From an uncultured Clostridia bacterium (GTDB lineage: Bacteria > Bacillota > Clostridia > Lachnospirales > Lachnospiraceae), in contig CAMOSC010000008.1 of the NCBI GenBank assembly GCA_946624325.1, forward strand, positions 1 through 33,188: DNA of 33,188 nucleotides, written 5' to 3'. Numbering within the stretch: position 1 is the first letter of the stretch; every line of letters starts with the position of its first letter. The translations under genes and the position numbers were made by a program. The notes under the pieces are model-generated. The model worked only from the letters and a program-made list of their open reading frames with translations. It was not told the origin of the DNA and did not search any database. Of this stretch, positions 6,774 through 14,346 are shown in pieces.

Positions 6774-8966
6774 ATGAGAGAACAGATTCTTTTTAACGAC
6801 GGATGGACTTTTGTCAAAGAGGGAAAGGCGCAGGCGGTAACGCTTCCGCATACCTGGAATGCCGAGGACGGCCAGGATGGCGGGAATGACTATTACCGCG
6901 GAACCTGCCTCTACAAAAAAAGTTTTCCGGATCCCGGAGCGGACGGGGAAGTCTGGCTTGAATTCCGCGGGGCGGCCATGACGGCCGAGGTTAGCCTGAA
7001 CGGAAAGCTGCTTGCGCGGCATGAGGGCGGGTATTCCACCTTCCGCGTCAACCTGACGGATGATCTTCGGGATGAGAATGAGCTGACGGTTTCGGTTGAC
7101 AACGGCGTCAACCGCCGGGTATATCCCCAGAAAGCGGATTTCACCTTCTACGGCGGCATTTACCGCGATGTTTACCTGCTGATCGTGCCGAAGGAGCATT
7201 TCAGCCTGGATTATTACGGGGGCAGCGGCATTAAGGTGACCCCCGTTGTCTCCGAGGACCTCTCGCTCGCGGAGGTGACCGTGGAGACCTGGCAGAACGG
7301 CTCGGGCCCGGTAACCATACAGGTACGTGACCAGGTGCAGACGGCCGTCCCGGAAAACGGTTATGCGAAAGCGGTATTCCGGCTGGTACAGCCGCATCTG
7401 TGGAACGGAACCGAAGATCCGTACATGTATACCGCCAGCGCCTTTCTGGAGAGCGGAGACGGCGTGGGCACCAAATTCGGCTGCCGGCGGATCGCCTTCG
7501 ATCCGGAAAAAGGTTTCATTCTAAACAATAAGCCCCTCCGCCTGGTGGGTACCGCAAGACATCAGGACCGCCAGGGCATGGGCAATGCGCTGACCCGCAG
7601 GGAACATGAGGAGGATATCTTCCTCCTGCGGGAAATGGGCGCGAATACCGTCCGCCTTGCCCATTACCAGCACGACCAGTATTTCTACGATCTCTGCGAC
7701 AGGGCAGGCCTTCTGGCGTGGGCCGAGATTCCCTACATTACCGAGCACATGCCGGAAGCCCGGGAGAATACCCTCAGCCAGATGCGGGAGCTGGTGATCC
7801 AGTGCTACAACCATCCTTCAATCATCTGCTGGGGCCTCTCAAACGAGATTACGGCCACGACCGGCGTCACCGAGGATCTGGCGGACAATCACCGTGCGCT
7901 CAACGACCTCTGCCACCGGCTGGACCCGACCCGCCCCACCACGATGGCCCATGTTTTCATGCTGAGCTCCGACGATCCCTTTGTGATGCTTCCGGATATC
8001 CGCAGCTACAACCTGTATTACGGCTGGTATGTGGGTGAGAAGGAGCAGAACGACGAATGGTTTGACAGCTTCCACGAGAAGCATCCGGAGGCCGTGATCG
8101 GCCTTTCCGAATACGGGGCGGACGCGAATCCGCGCTTCCAGAGCGCAAATCCGCAGAAGGGCGACTGGACGGAGGGCTATCAGGCAATCTACCACGAGCA
8201 TATGCTGAAGATGTGGTCCGAGCGGCCCTATATCTGGGCCATGCACTGCTGGAACGGCTTCGATTTCGGCGCGGACGGAAGGGATGAGGGCGGAAAACCC
8301 GGCCAGAACCAGAAGGGCCTGATCACCTTTGACCGGAAGATCCGGAAGGATGCGTTCTACATTTACAAAGCATATCTGAGCAAAGAACCGTTTGTGTACA
8401 TTGCCGGCCGCAGATACGCTGAGCGCGCCGAAGAAACCACGGAAATAAAAGTTTACAGCAATCAGCCGTCCGTCACGCTGTTTGTGGACGGAAAAGAGTT
8501 CGGCTCCCAGGATGCGGATAAAATCTTCCGCTTTAAGGTGCCCATCACCGGGGAGCATGAGATATCGGCGGTTTCCGGAAAGCTGAAGGATACCATTACC
8601 ATCCGCAGGGTTGAGAAGGCAAATCCGGATTACGTGAAGGACGGCACGAATGTCCTGAACTGGTTTGACCGGGACGATGAAGTGGTAAAGGACGGGTATT
8701 TCTCGATTAAAGACAGCATGGCAGCGGTAAAGGGATGCCCGGAGGCAAAGAAGGTCTTCGACGAGCTGGCAGCACCGCTTATGGAAGCGGCCAAAGCGGC
8801 CTACGGCGATGTGGCGAAGAAGGTGCAGATGCCGCCGGAGATCCAGGCCATGATGGATAAGATGAGCGTGGAGGCAACCCTGAAGCAGATAGGAAGGCTG
8901 GTTTCCCCGGAATTTATCCACAAGCTGAATTATGCGCTGAACCAGGTGAAAAAGGACGCGGAGTGA
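6774..8966 (+). CDS. Glycoside hydrolase family 2 protein (beta-galactosidase/glucuronidase-like)
   Basis: This 730-residue enzyme has the GH2 architecture: a jelly-roll sugar-binding domain (about 1-165, with NDYYRGTCLYKKSF), an Ig-like domain (about 170-265), the TIM barrel (about 265-545) and a C-terminal Ig/DUF4982-like domain (about 550-625). The acid/base is Glu358 in the WGLSNE motif and the nucleophile is Glu446 in IGLSEYGAD. GH2 members are retaining exo-glycosidases acting on beta-galactosides, beta-glucuronides or beta-mannosides; the exact sugar cannot be read from sequence alone. No signal peptide is present, so it acts on imported oligosaccharides. GGAGGGAGG precedes the ATG. 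Downstream, a perfect 14-bp hairpin separates it from the TIM-barrel gene, with which it probably shares a transcript. Confidence 0.92.
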   Translation: MREQILFNDGWTFVKEGKAQAVTLPHTWNAEDGQDGGNDYYRGTCLYKKSFPDPGADGEVWLEFRGAAMTAEVSLNGKLLARHEGGYSTFRVNLTDDLRDENELTVSVDNGVNRRVYPQKADFTFYGGIYRDVYLLIVPKEHFSLDYYGGSGIKVTPVVSEDLSLAEVTVETWQNGSGPVTIQVRDQVQTAVPENGYAKAVFRLVQPHLWNGTEDPYMYTASAFLESGDGVGTKFGCRRIAFDPEKGFILNNKPLRLVGTARHQDRQGMGNALTRREHEEDIFLLREMGANTVRLAHYQHDQYFYDLCDRAGLLAWAEIPYITEHMPEARENTLSQMRELVIQCYNHPSIICWGLSNEITATTGVTEDLADNHRALNDLCHRLDPTRPTTMAHVFMLSSDDPFVMLPDIRSYNLYYGWYVGEKEQNDEWFDSFHEKHPEAVIGLSEYGADANPRFQSANPQKGDWTEGYQAIYHEHMLKMWSERPYIWAMHCWNGFDFGADGRDEGGKPGQNQKGLITFDRKIRKDAFYIYKAYLSKEPFVYIAGRRYAERAEETTEIKVYSNQPSVTLFVDGKEFGSQDADKIFRFKVPITGEHEISAVSGKLKDTITIRRVEKANPDYVKDGTNVLNWFDRDDEVVKDGYFSIKDSMAAVKGCPEAKKVFDELAAPLMEAAKAAYGDVAKKVQMPPEIQAMMDKMSVEATLKQIGRLVSPEFIHKLNYALNQVKKDAE

Positions 8967-8982
8967 TCTGACGGCATAAAGG

Positions 8983-9011
8983 AACCGTTACAGAATAACC
9001 TGAACATCCGG
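8983..9011. repeat. 29-bp dispersed repeat, copy 1
   Basis: Sits 17 bp after the GH2 stop codon and opens AACCGTTACAGAATAACC. The second copy is at 32111-32139. Confidence 0.75.
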
Positions 9012-9024
9012 CGGGCAGGCCACA

Positions 9025-9059
9025 ACTCCGGAAATGGCGGTTTTAGCCATTTCCGGAGT
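9025..9059 (+). other. Perfect 14-bp stem-loop between GH2 and TIM-barrel genes
   Basis: ACTCCGGAAATGGC (9025-9038) pairs perfectly with GCCATTTCCGGAGT (9046-9059) across a 7-nt loop. The downstream sequence (CTGGATCACAG) lacks a T-run, so this is not a standard intrinsic terminator. It could protect the GH2 message end or tune expression between the two genes. Confidence 0.7.
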
Positions 9060-9112
9060 CTGGATCACAGTTACGTCAAAGAATAAAACTGCGTTTTGAA
9101 AGGAGAACTGCC

Positions 9113-9973
9113 ATGAACAGGACATTTCCAAGAACCGAGGTGGAGGGCCTGTCCCTCTCCCGCATGATTATCGGGACCAACTGGATCGGCGGCTGGAGCC
9201 ACAGAAGTCCGGCTGCGGACTGCATGATCAGAACCCGCCACGCCGAGCCGGAAACCATCGTCCCCATGCTGAAGACCTATCTTGAATACGGCGTGGATAC
9301 CATCATGGCTCCCTTTGGGGGCATTCCCGCGCTGGTAAAGGCGGTGCGCATGGCGGAGGATGCGACGGGAAAGGGTATGATCCTGGTTGACACGCCCATC
9401 ATCAATGTGGACGACAGCCCGGAAGCAAGGCGCGAGGCGGAGCAGGTTATCCGCGAGGGCAGGAAGCTCGGCGCAAAAATCTGCCTGATCCACCACTCCA
9501 GCGCGGAGCAGCTGGTGAACAAGAACAAAAAGCAGCTGGTGCGGCTTGAGGATTACACGAAGATGATCCGCGATGCCGGGATGATCCCCGGGCTTTCAGC
9601 CCATATGCCGGAGCTTGTGGTTTACAGCGACCTGAACGGGTATGATATCCAGACCTATATCCAGATCTACAACTGCATGGGCTTTCTGATGCAGGTGGAG
9701 GTGGAGACGGTCAACCAGATCATTCATGACGCAAAGAAACCGGTCATGACCATCAAGCCCATGGCCGCCGGAAGGACCACGCCCTTTGTGGGACTGAATT
9801 TCTCCTGGGCCACCATCCGGGACTGCGACATGGTCACGGTTGGATGCTTTAACGAGATGGAGGTACGGGAGGATATCGAAATCTCCCTGGCCGCGCTGGA
9901 ACACCGCCGCGCAAACATTGAGAAGCGGTCCAGCCCGAACACAAAGCAGGATGCTTTCGGGGCACAGTCCTGA
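9113..9973 (+). CDS. Unassigned TIM-barrel-like protein (aldo/keto reductase-like)
   Basis: This 286-residue protein begins MNRTFPRTEVEGLSLSRMIIGTNW and alternates predicted strands and helices like a beta/alpha barrel: VDTIMAPFG, KGMILVDTP, KICLIHHSS, MGFLMQVEV, KPVMTIKPMA, CDMVTVGCF. The opening and the closing TVGCFNEMEVREDIE resemble aldo/keto reductases, where the last strands bind NADP, but I cannot point to the usual Asp-Tyr-Lys-His tetrad. It may instead be an isomerase or a sugar-binding barrel without redox activity. Soluble, no signal peptide. GAAAGGAG lies 6 bp before the ATG. It follows GH2 in the same direction, so it may act on a released sugar. A 15-bp hairpin follows the stop. 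Confidence 0.6.
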   Translation: MNRTFPRTEVEGLSLSRMIIGTNWIGGWSHRSPAADCMIRTRHAEPETIVPMLKTYLEYGVDTIMAPFGGIPALVKAVRMAEDATGKGMILVDTPIINVDDSPEARREAEQVIREGRKLGAKICLIHHSSAEQLVNKNKKQLVRLEDYTKMIRDAGMIPGLSAHMPELVVYSDLNGYDIQTYIQIYNCMGFLMQVEVETVNQIIHDAKKPVMTIKPMAAGRTTPFVGLNFSWATIRDCDMVTVGCFNEMEVREDIEISLAALEHRRANIEKRSSPNTKQDAFGAQS

Positions 9974-9998
9974 AGATGAAATGATTCGGAAGCAATGA

Positions 9999-10033
9999 GC
10001 CATGCACAGCCTGAGAGACAGGCTGTGCATGGC
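9999..10033 (+). terminator. Hairpin terminator after the TIM-barrel gene
   Basis: GCCATGCACAGCCTG (9999-10013) and CAGGCTGTGCATGGC (10019-10033) form a perfect 15-bp stem with a 5-nt loop, followed by CGTTTGACTTCT, a modest T-rich tail. It probably ends the hydrolase-GH2-barrel transcript. Confidence 0.7.
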
Positions 10034-10056
10034 CGTTTGACTTCTGCAGGGCTTTT

Positions 10057-10187
10057 TCCGCCGGCTATCGTGAGCAGGCTCCATCCACCGTGAGTCCGCC
10101 GGCTATCGTGAGCAGGTCCATCCACCGTGAGTCCGCCGGCTATCGTGAGCAGGTCCATCTACCGTGAGTCTGCCGGCTACCGGGAGC
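10057..10187. repeat. Tandem repeat, about 3.5 copies of a 37-38 bp unit
   Basis: Units start at 10057 (38 bp), 10095 (37 bp), 10132 (37 bp) and 10169 (partial). Each begins TCCGCCGGCTATCGTGAGCA and ends CACCGTGAG. The copies are almost identical. The last partial copy covers the final codons of the sensor kinase gene (stop at 10179-10177), so the array appears to have grown out of that gene's 3' end. No spacers, so it is not CRISPR. Confidence 0.9.
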
Positions 10188-12144
10188 TGTCTTCATCCGG
10201 TCTGAATTCCCTGCGCGGTATCCGGATTTCAACCTCTGTGCCCTCCCCGGGAGTGGATGAGAACTTTAATCCGTAACCGAGCCCGTAGATGAGACGCAGC
10301 CGCTGATGCGTGTTGTAGATGGCAATATTGCTGCCGGAGGAGCTGCGGGATGCCGCGCCGGTCGTGCCGGAAGAAAGGGCGGCCTGCTCTTTGCTGTCTG
10401 CATCACCCAAAATTCCTTCCAGAACCTCCGGCCGGATACCGACGCCGTCATCGGAGACGATGATGACGATGTCCTCGCCGTGGGCGCCCTGATCACACCA
10501 GGCCATAATGACGATGCTTCCTTTTCGGGATTCTGTCTCCCAGATTCCGTGGAGGATGGCGTTCTCCACGATGGGCTGGAGGATCAGCTTCGGAATTTCA
10601 CACTCCTGAAGCTCATCCGGCACATCGACCAGCAGGCTGATACCGTGATCAAAGCGCATATTCTGCAGGCTGACATAGAGCTCGACATGGCGGAGCTCTT
10701 CCTTTAGGGGGACTGTGATCTGTTTTCGGGAGAGCGTCAGTTTGTAAAAATTCGAGAGCGACTGGATGGCTTCAGAGGCTGCCTCCGTGTTCCCGGAGAT
10801 GGAGAGCCAGTTGATCATGTCCAGCATATTGTAGAGAAAGTGGGGATTGATCTGTGCCTGCAGGGCACGGACCTCGGAAAGCTTCAGCTTTTCGGCGCTT
10901 TCCTTCCGGGCGGCCATAAGTTCGGAAAGCTGGTCCATGGCGGAATTATAGGCGGTCACCAGCTGCCCTACCTCATCCTTTTCCGGGCCGATCCGAATTC
11001 TGTCCGGCGTGTTCCGGTCACGGTGCAGCATCTGTCTGGTGATGCGGGACACCCGGGAGGTTATGCTGTTGGTCAGGTAGAATTCCAGCAGAAGGAAAAC
11101 GGCGCTCAGTACGATAAAAATGAGGATCATGGCCCTGAAGAGGGCCTGTTCGGCTGATGTGACGTTTTTGACCGGGATAACGGAAACCAGTCTCCAGTCG
11201 CTGTTTTCGATATCCCTGTACGCCATGTAAAGCTCTGTCCCCAGAATGGTTGTGCGGTAGAATTCTTCCGGGGAGGCGATTCTCTTCGCGATTTTTTCAT
11301 AATCCAGAAAATACAGTCCGGAGAGTGTGGCATTTGAGGAAGCCACAAGGTTTCCTCTGCCGTTGACGAGATAGTAGACGCTCCCGGTTTCGGTATCGTG
11401 CTGGTTCAGACGCAGGATGGCCTCCAGCTCGGGCCTGGAGAAATAGATGGCGATATACGCTGCGGGATCCGGGCTGCCCGGGACGATGCCGGGGCCAAAG
11501 CGGCTGATGTATGCAAGCTCTCCGCAAGCCTGTTTCTCAAGGTTGGTCAGATAGAAATCCGGACAGAGCAGGGTTTGGACAGCGGGAAGCCCCATGAAAA
11601 TGCCGTGCCAGTAGCTGCTTCTGACATCGGAGAGGGGACGTATGAAGGCGGCGGTGGACAAAGCGGCTTCAGAACCGGCGGCAGGAGGCTGTGAAGCGGC
11701 GGATAAACCAGCCTTATCATTCAGGCGCTCAAAAAAATCCGAATAGGCGGGATTGATATAGATACGCAGAGCCGTAACCAGATCGGAGTCAAGCAGGCTG
11801 TCCAGGGTATGAAGGAAATCCTGGGCCAGGGTTCCCGTACGGTCGTCTGCGATAAGCGTGTCAGGATCCTCCGCGTAGGCCGTCCGGGTCAGAAAAGAGA
11901 GGGAGGATACGGTATTCATCATGCTGCCAAGATTTCGTATACGCTCGGAGATTGCGTTTCCCGTCTGTGTTACGAGCGCACTTTCCGCCACAATGGTATC
12001 TTCCGTGACTATACGGTATGCCCTGTAGAAAATCAGGGAGGCGGAAACGGACATGGCCAGAAGAATCAGTACATTTACAATCAGGAATTTGTAGCGCAGC
12101 GGAAGATCATGCGCATAATAATTTCGAAGCCTGTTCAAAAACAT
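10177..12144 (-). CDS. YesM-type sensor histidine kinase
   Basis: This 655-residue membrane kinase has a first membrane segment at about 18-43, an extracytoplasmic Cache-like sensing region (about 45-325), a second membrane segment (about 330-355), a HAMP linker (about 357-410) and the His_kinase motif ALQAQINPHFLYNMLDMINW with phospho-acceptor His435. A HATPase domain follows (N-box LQPIVENAILHG, G-box SDDGVGI, and SNIAIYNTHQRLRLIYG). The ATP-lid between the G-box and SNIAIYN is lengthened by a Ser/Ala-rich stretch. YesM kinases pair with YesN/AraC-type regulators and commonly sense extracellular oligosaccharides for sugar-uptake loci. AGGAG lies 7 bp before the ATG. It is the second gene of an operon, 119 bp after its regulator. 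The divergent sugar ABC importer is its likely target. Confidence 0.92.
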   Translation of the reverse strand: MFLNRLRNYYAHDLPLRYKFLIVNVLILLAMSVSASLIFYRAYRIVTEDTIVAESALVTQTGNAISERIRNLGSMMNTVSSLSFLTRTAYAEDPDTLIADDRTGTLAQDFLHTLDSLLDSDLVTALRIYINPAYSDFFERLNDKAGLSAASQPPAAGSEAALSTAAFIRPLSDVRSSYWHGIFMGLPAVQTLLCPDFYLTNLEKQACGELAYISRFGPGIVPGSPDPAAYIAIYFSRPELEAILRLNQHDTETGSVYYLVNGRGNLVASSNATLSGLYFLDYEKIAKRIASPEEFYRTTILGTELYMAYRDIENSDWRLVSVIPVKNVTSAEQALFRAMILIFIVLSAVFLLLEFYLTNSITSRVSRITRQMLHRDRNTPDRIRIGPEKDEVGQLVTAYNSAMDQLSELMAARKESAEKLKLSEVRALQAQINPHFLYNMLDMINWLSISGNTEAASEAIQSLSNFYKLTLSRKQITVPLKEELRHVELYVSLQNMRFDHGISLLVDVPDELQECEIPKLILQPIVENAILHGIWETESRKGSIVIMAWCDQGAHGEDIVIIVSDDGVGIRPEVLEGILGDADSKEQAALSSGTTGAASRSSSGSNIAIYNTHQRLRLIYGLGYGLKFSSTPGEGTEVEIRIPRREFRPDEDSSR

Positions 12145-12263
12145 TTTTATCTCCTGCGTTTTCCTGAATGCCCCGGGAACCGTCCGTCAATACCCGGGGA
12201 AATATGCCTGCCTGGATTCCGTCCTGCCTGCGCATCCTGCCAGTGTTATCTGCGCAGGGCTCC

Positions 12264-13805
12264 TTATACCTGCAGCGAGTCCCTGAACTCGGAGGGGGAG
12301 AGGCCGAAAGCTTTTTTAAAGGCCTTGGAAAAATAATTGCTGTCGGAAAATCCGACCTGTACGGATATGTCCGAAATGCGGTTGCGGGGATCCATTAACA
12401 GCTCCCGGGCTTTCTTCATGCGCAGCTCCGTGATATAGTGCGTTAGGGTATCACCGGTTTCGGCCTTGAAGATGGTGCAGACATAGGAGGTTGAGAGATG
12501 AACCTCGTCGCTGATGGCCTTGATGGACAGGTTCGGGTCCGAAAGATGTCCGGAAATATAACTGCGGATCAGGTAAACCGGGGAGGAGACGGAGACGCTT
12601 TGCGTGAGTGCCTTCAGAAAGTCCGCGGTCTGTTCCTCCAGCATCTGCTGCAGCATCTGAACCGAAGAAACGCCGGAGATCCGCTCCCAGAGGCTGTAGC
12701 GCAGGGCAGCCGGCAGGTCGATATGCAGAACTGTGGCGGCCTGCTTCAGTTCCCGGAAAAGCCTGTAATAGAATTCGCGCACCTGGTTTGGCAGGAGACC
12801 GGTTTCAGCGGAGAGGGTGGGCAGGAGGGAATCCAGATAGTCCCTGATCGGAGCGCCATCCTTTTTCAGCAGCAGATCCCTGAAACATCCTTCGGGAAAG
12901 TGCAGGGATATATCAGCGATCATACCGTGAGATACGGATGACTCGTAGCGAAGCGCGGTGCCCTCCGGATAAAAAAAGGCCCTCTGCAGTGTAATAATAG
13001 CGGTATTATAGGAATCGTAAAGCTGCCACGGCCCCGCGGCCGGTTTGCCGAACACCAGGTGGAAGCGCAGCGGAACGGCGCCGAGAAGTTCTGCAACACG
13101 GTCCGCAAGATACTGCTGCTGTGCCTCCGACGGACATTTTTCCGAAAACAGCTGGAGAATACAGAGTGAAGGCTGGCGCAGCACATGAATGCAGCTCATT
13201 GACAGATGCGGCAGAACTTCCGAAAGGATCTGTTCTATCCGGTCCTCCTCCTGGGGAGTAACGGGGGTATAGCACCGGATCAGGGCGGTGACGCAGAAAC
13301 GGATTCTGTCCGGATCTACGGGAAAGTCCTTCTCCGAGACAAGGACGGCCGTTCCCGCCTGGGTGAGGCGCTGCGCGGCGGCCGCACTGCTCTGTCTCCG
13401 GGAGAGATCCCGGAGTCTCGCGTTTTCCCGCTTTTTCAGAACGGCTTCGGCAGCCTCAGCCAGCACCTGGTTTACCTCGGACAGGCGGATGGGCTTTTCA
13501 ATGTAGCTTACGGCCCGGAGTTTAATGGCAGCCTTGAGATATTCCTTATCGGAATAACCGCTCATGAAGACAATACTCATGTCCGGAAAACGCTGCTGCA
13601 GCGTTTCTGCCAGGCTGATGCCGTCCATGCGCGGCATCCGGACATCCGTCAGGAGGATATCCGGACGGAAATCCCTGCAGAGCTCAAGGGCCTGCAGGCC
13701 GTCTGCGGCAGTCTTTACGGAATCTATACCGAGGTGTTCAAAGTCTGCGCCGCGAAACAGGCCCTCCCTGGTGATGGTCTCGTCATCTGTAATCAGAAGA
13801 TTCAT
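12264..13805 (-). CDS. YesN-type response regulator with AraC DNA-binding domain
   Basis: This 513-residue regulator starts with a CheY-like receiver (residues 1-120) with the acidic pair Asp7/Asp8, phospho-acceptor Asp54 in DILLTDVRMPRMDG and Lys104 in YIEKPIR. A variable middle of about 270 residues follows, then a C-terminal AraC/XylS domain with two helix-turn-helix motifs (NLSIKAISDEVHLSTSYVCTIF and ISDISVQVGFSDSNYFSKAFKKAFG). ATG 13805 is the start, with GGGAG 7 bp upstream; a TTG two codons earlier is less likely. Its own promoter (13934-13962) faces away from the importer promoter, so it probably activates the divergent rhamnose-type transporter and nearby glycosidases when phosphorylated by the kinase encoded downstream. 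Confidence 0.93.
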   Translation of the reverse strand: MNLLITDDETITREGLFRGADFEHLGIDSVKTAADGLQALELCRDFRPDILLTDVRMPRMDGISLAETLQQRFPDMSIVFMSGYSDKEYLKAAIKLRAVSYIEKPIRLSEVNQVLAEAAEAVLKKRENARLRDLSRRQSSAAAAQRLTQAGTAVLVSEKDFPVDPDRIRFCVTALIRCYTPVTPQEEDRIEQILSEVLPHLSMSCIHVLRQPSLCILQLFSEKCPSEAQQQYLADRVAELLGAVPLRFHLVFGKPAAGPWQLYDSYNTAIITLQRAFFYPEGTALRYESSVSHGMIADISLHFPEGCFRDLLLKKDGAPIRDYLDSLLPTLSAETGLLPNQVREFYYRLFRELKQAATVLHIDLPAALRYSLWERISGVSSVQMLQQMLEEQTADFLKALTQSVSVSSPVYLIRSYISGHLSDPNLSIKAISDEVHLSTSYVCTIFKAETGDTLTHYITELRMKKARELLMDPRNRISDISVQVGFSDSNYFSKAFKKAFGLSPSEFRDSLQV

Positions 13806-13913
13806 ATGCAAACTCCCGTTTTGGTGAAATATGCCTTGCTGTGCGGAAACCGTTATATCCGGGATTTTTCAAGACAGCTGTTCCGGTTTCCCTTTCCGAA
13901 AATATTCCGGCCC

Positions 13914-13925
13914 GTTCAGAACCGG
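13914..13925 (-). repeat. Variant copy of the intergenic element
   Basis: On the minus strand CCGGTTCTGAAC differs by one base from CCGGCTCTGAAC. It starts just after the -10 box of the YesN operon promoter. Confidence 0.35.
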
Positions 13926-13933
13926 TTATCCGT

Positions 13934-13962
13934 ATTTTACCACATCCCATGGCCGGACACAA
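13934..13962 (-). promoter_or_regulatory. Promoter of the YesN-YesM operon
   Basis: On the minus strand TTGTGT (13962-13957), a 17-bp spacer and TAAAAT (13939-13934) form a plausible sigma-A promoter, with a start near 13927 and a leader of about 120 nt. Confidence 0.55.
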
Positions 13963-14089
13963 GTTCTTCGGCTGGCGGCATAAAGGCTGACAGGGCTATC
14001 CGGTACTGCGCTGCGGGAGCGCCGGAGGAGAGAGTATCGAAATTTCCCTGATTCCCAAAGAAATTCCTCTGCTGAAAAGAGGCAGGATC

Positions 14090-14098
14090 TGATATACT
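14090..14098 (+). promoter_or_regulatory. Extended -10 promoter of the sugar ABC importer
   Basis: TGATATACT carries the extended TGn motif plus TATACT. The hexamer 17 bp upstream (TGCTGA) matches the -35 consensus poorly, which fits a promoter that needs an activator such as the divergent AraC-type regulator. Confidence 0.5.
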
Positions 14099-14346
14099 GA
14101 GTATGATTGGCCGGGGTATGTGTCCGTCGTCCGGGATTCCGGATTCCGGCAGTCAGTGGGCAGTCAGTGCCCTGCGGACGGCCGTACCCGGCGAGGCCTG
14201 TGAGCAGCCGTGCCTCGTCTGCGCGGGAACCCGGCATAGTTATTCGGGCACGGGTGCCTGCAAGCCGGCGGACGGATATGCGGGTTATTAAACAGCACCG
14301 GACAGCAGGGGAAAGCTCTGCTTTGCCGGGCAGACAGGAGGGAAAG

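Larger units (their letters stand above)
13806..14346. other. Divergent regulatory region between YesN gene and sugar importer
   Basis: No supported gene lies in these 541 bp. The minus-strand promoter for the regulator is at 13934-13962 and an extended -10 promoter for the importer at 14090-14098. The importer leader of about 240 nt contains short direct repeats (GATTCCG twice near 14138; GCAGTCA twice near 14150) and could be structured. A small frame at 14103-14291 lacks a ribosome binding site. A copy of the intergenic TCTGAAC element lies at 13914-13925. Confidence 0.6.

Noticed and set aside
7839..8921. 360-codon open frame on the minus strand inside the GH2 gene
   Set aside because: GH2 motifs and catalytic residues prove the plus-strand frame; the antisense frame has no recognisable motif or start signal.
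10057..10187. Possible CRISPR array
   Set aside because: Units are directly joined with no unique spacers, and the last unit lies in the kinase coding region.
14103..14291. 62-codon leader peptide upstream of the importer
   Set aside because: Its ATG is at or before the predicted transcript start, with no ribosome binding site and no repeated sugar- or amino-acid-related codons to suggest attenuation.
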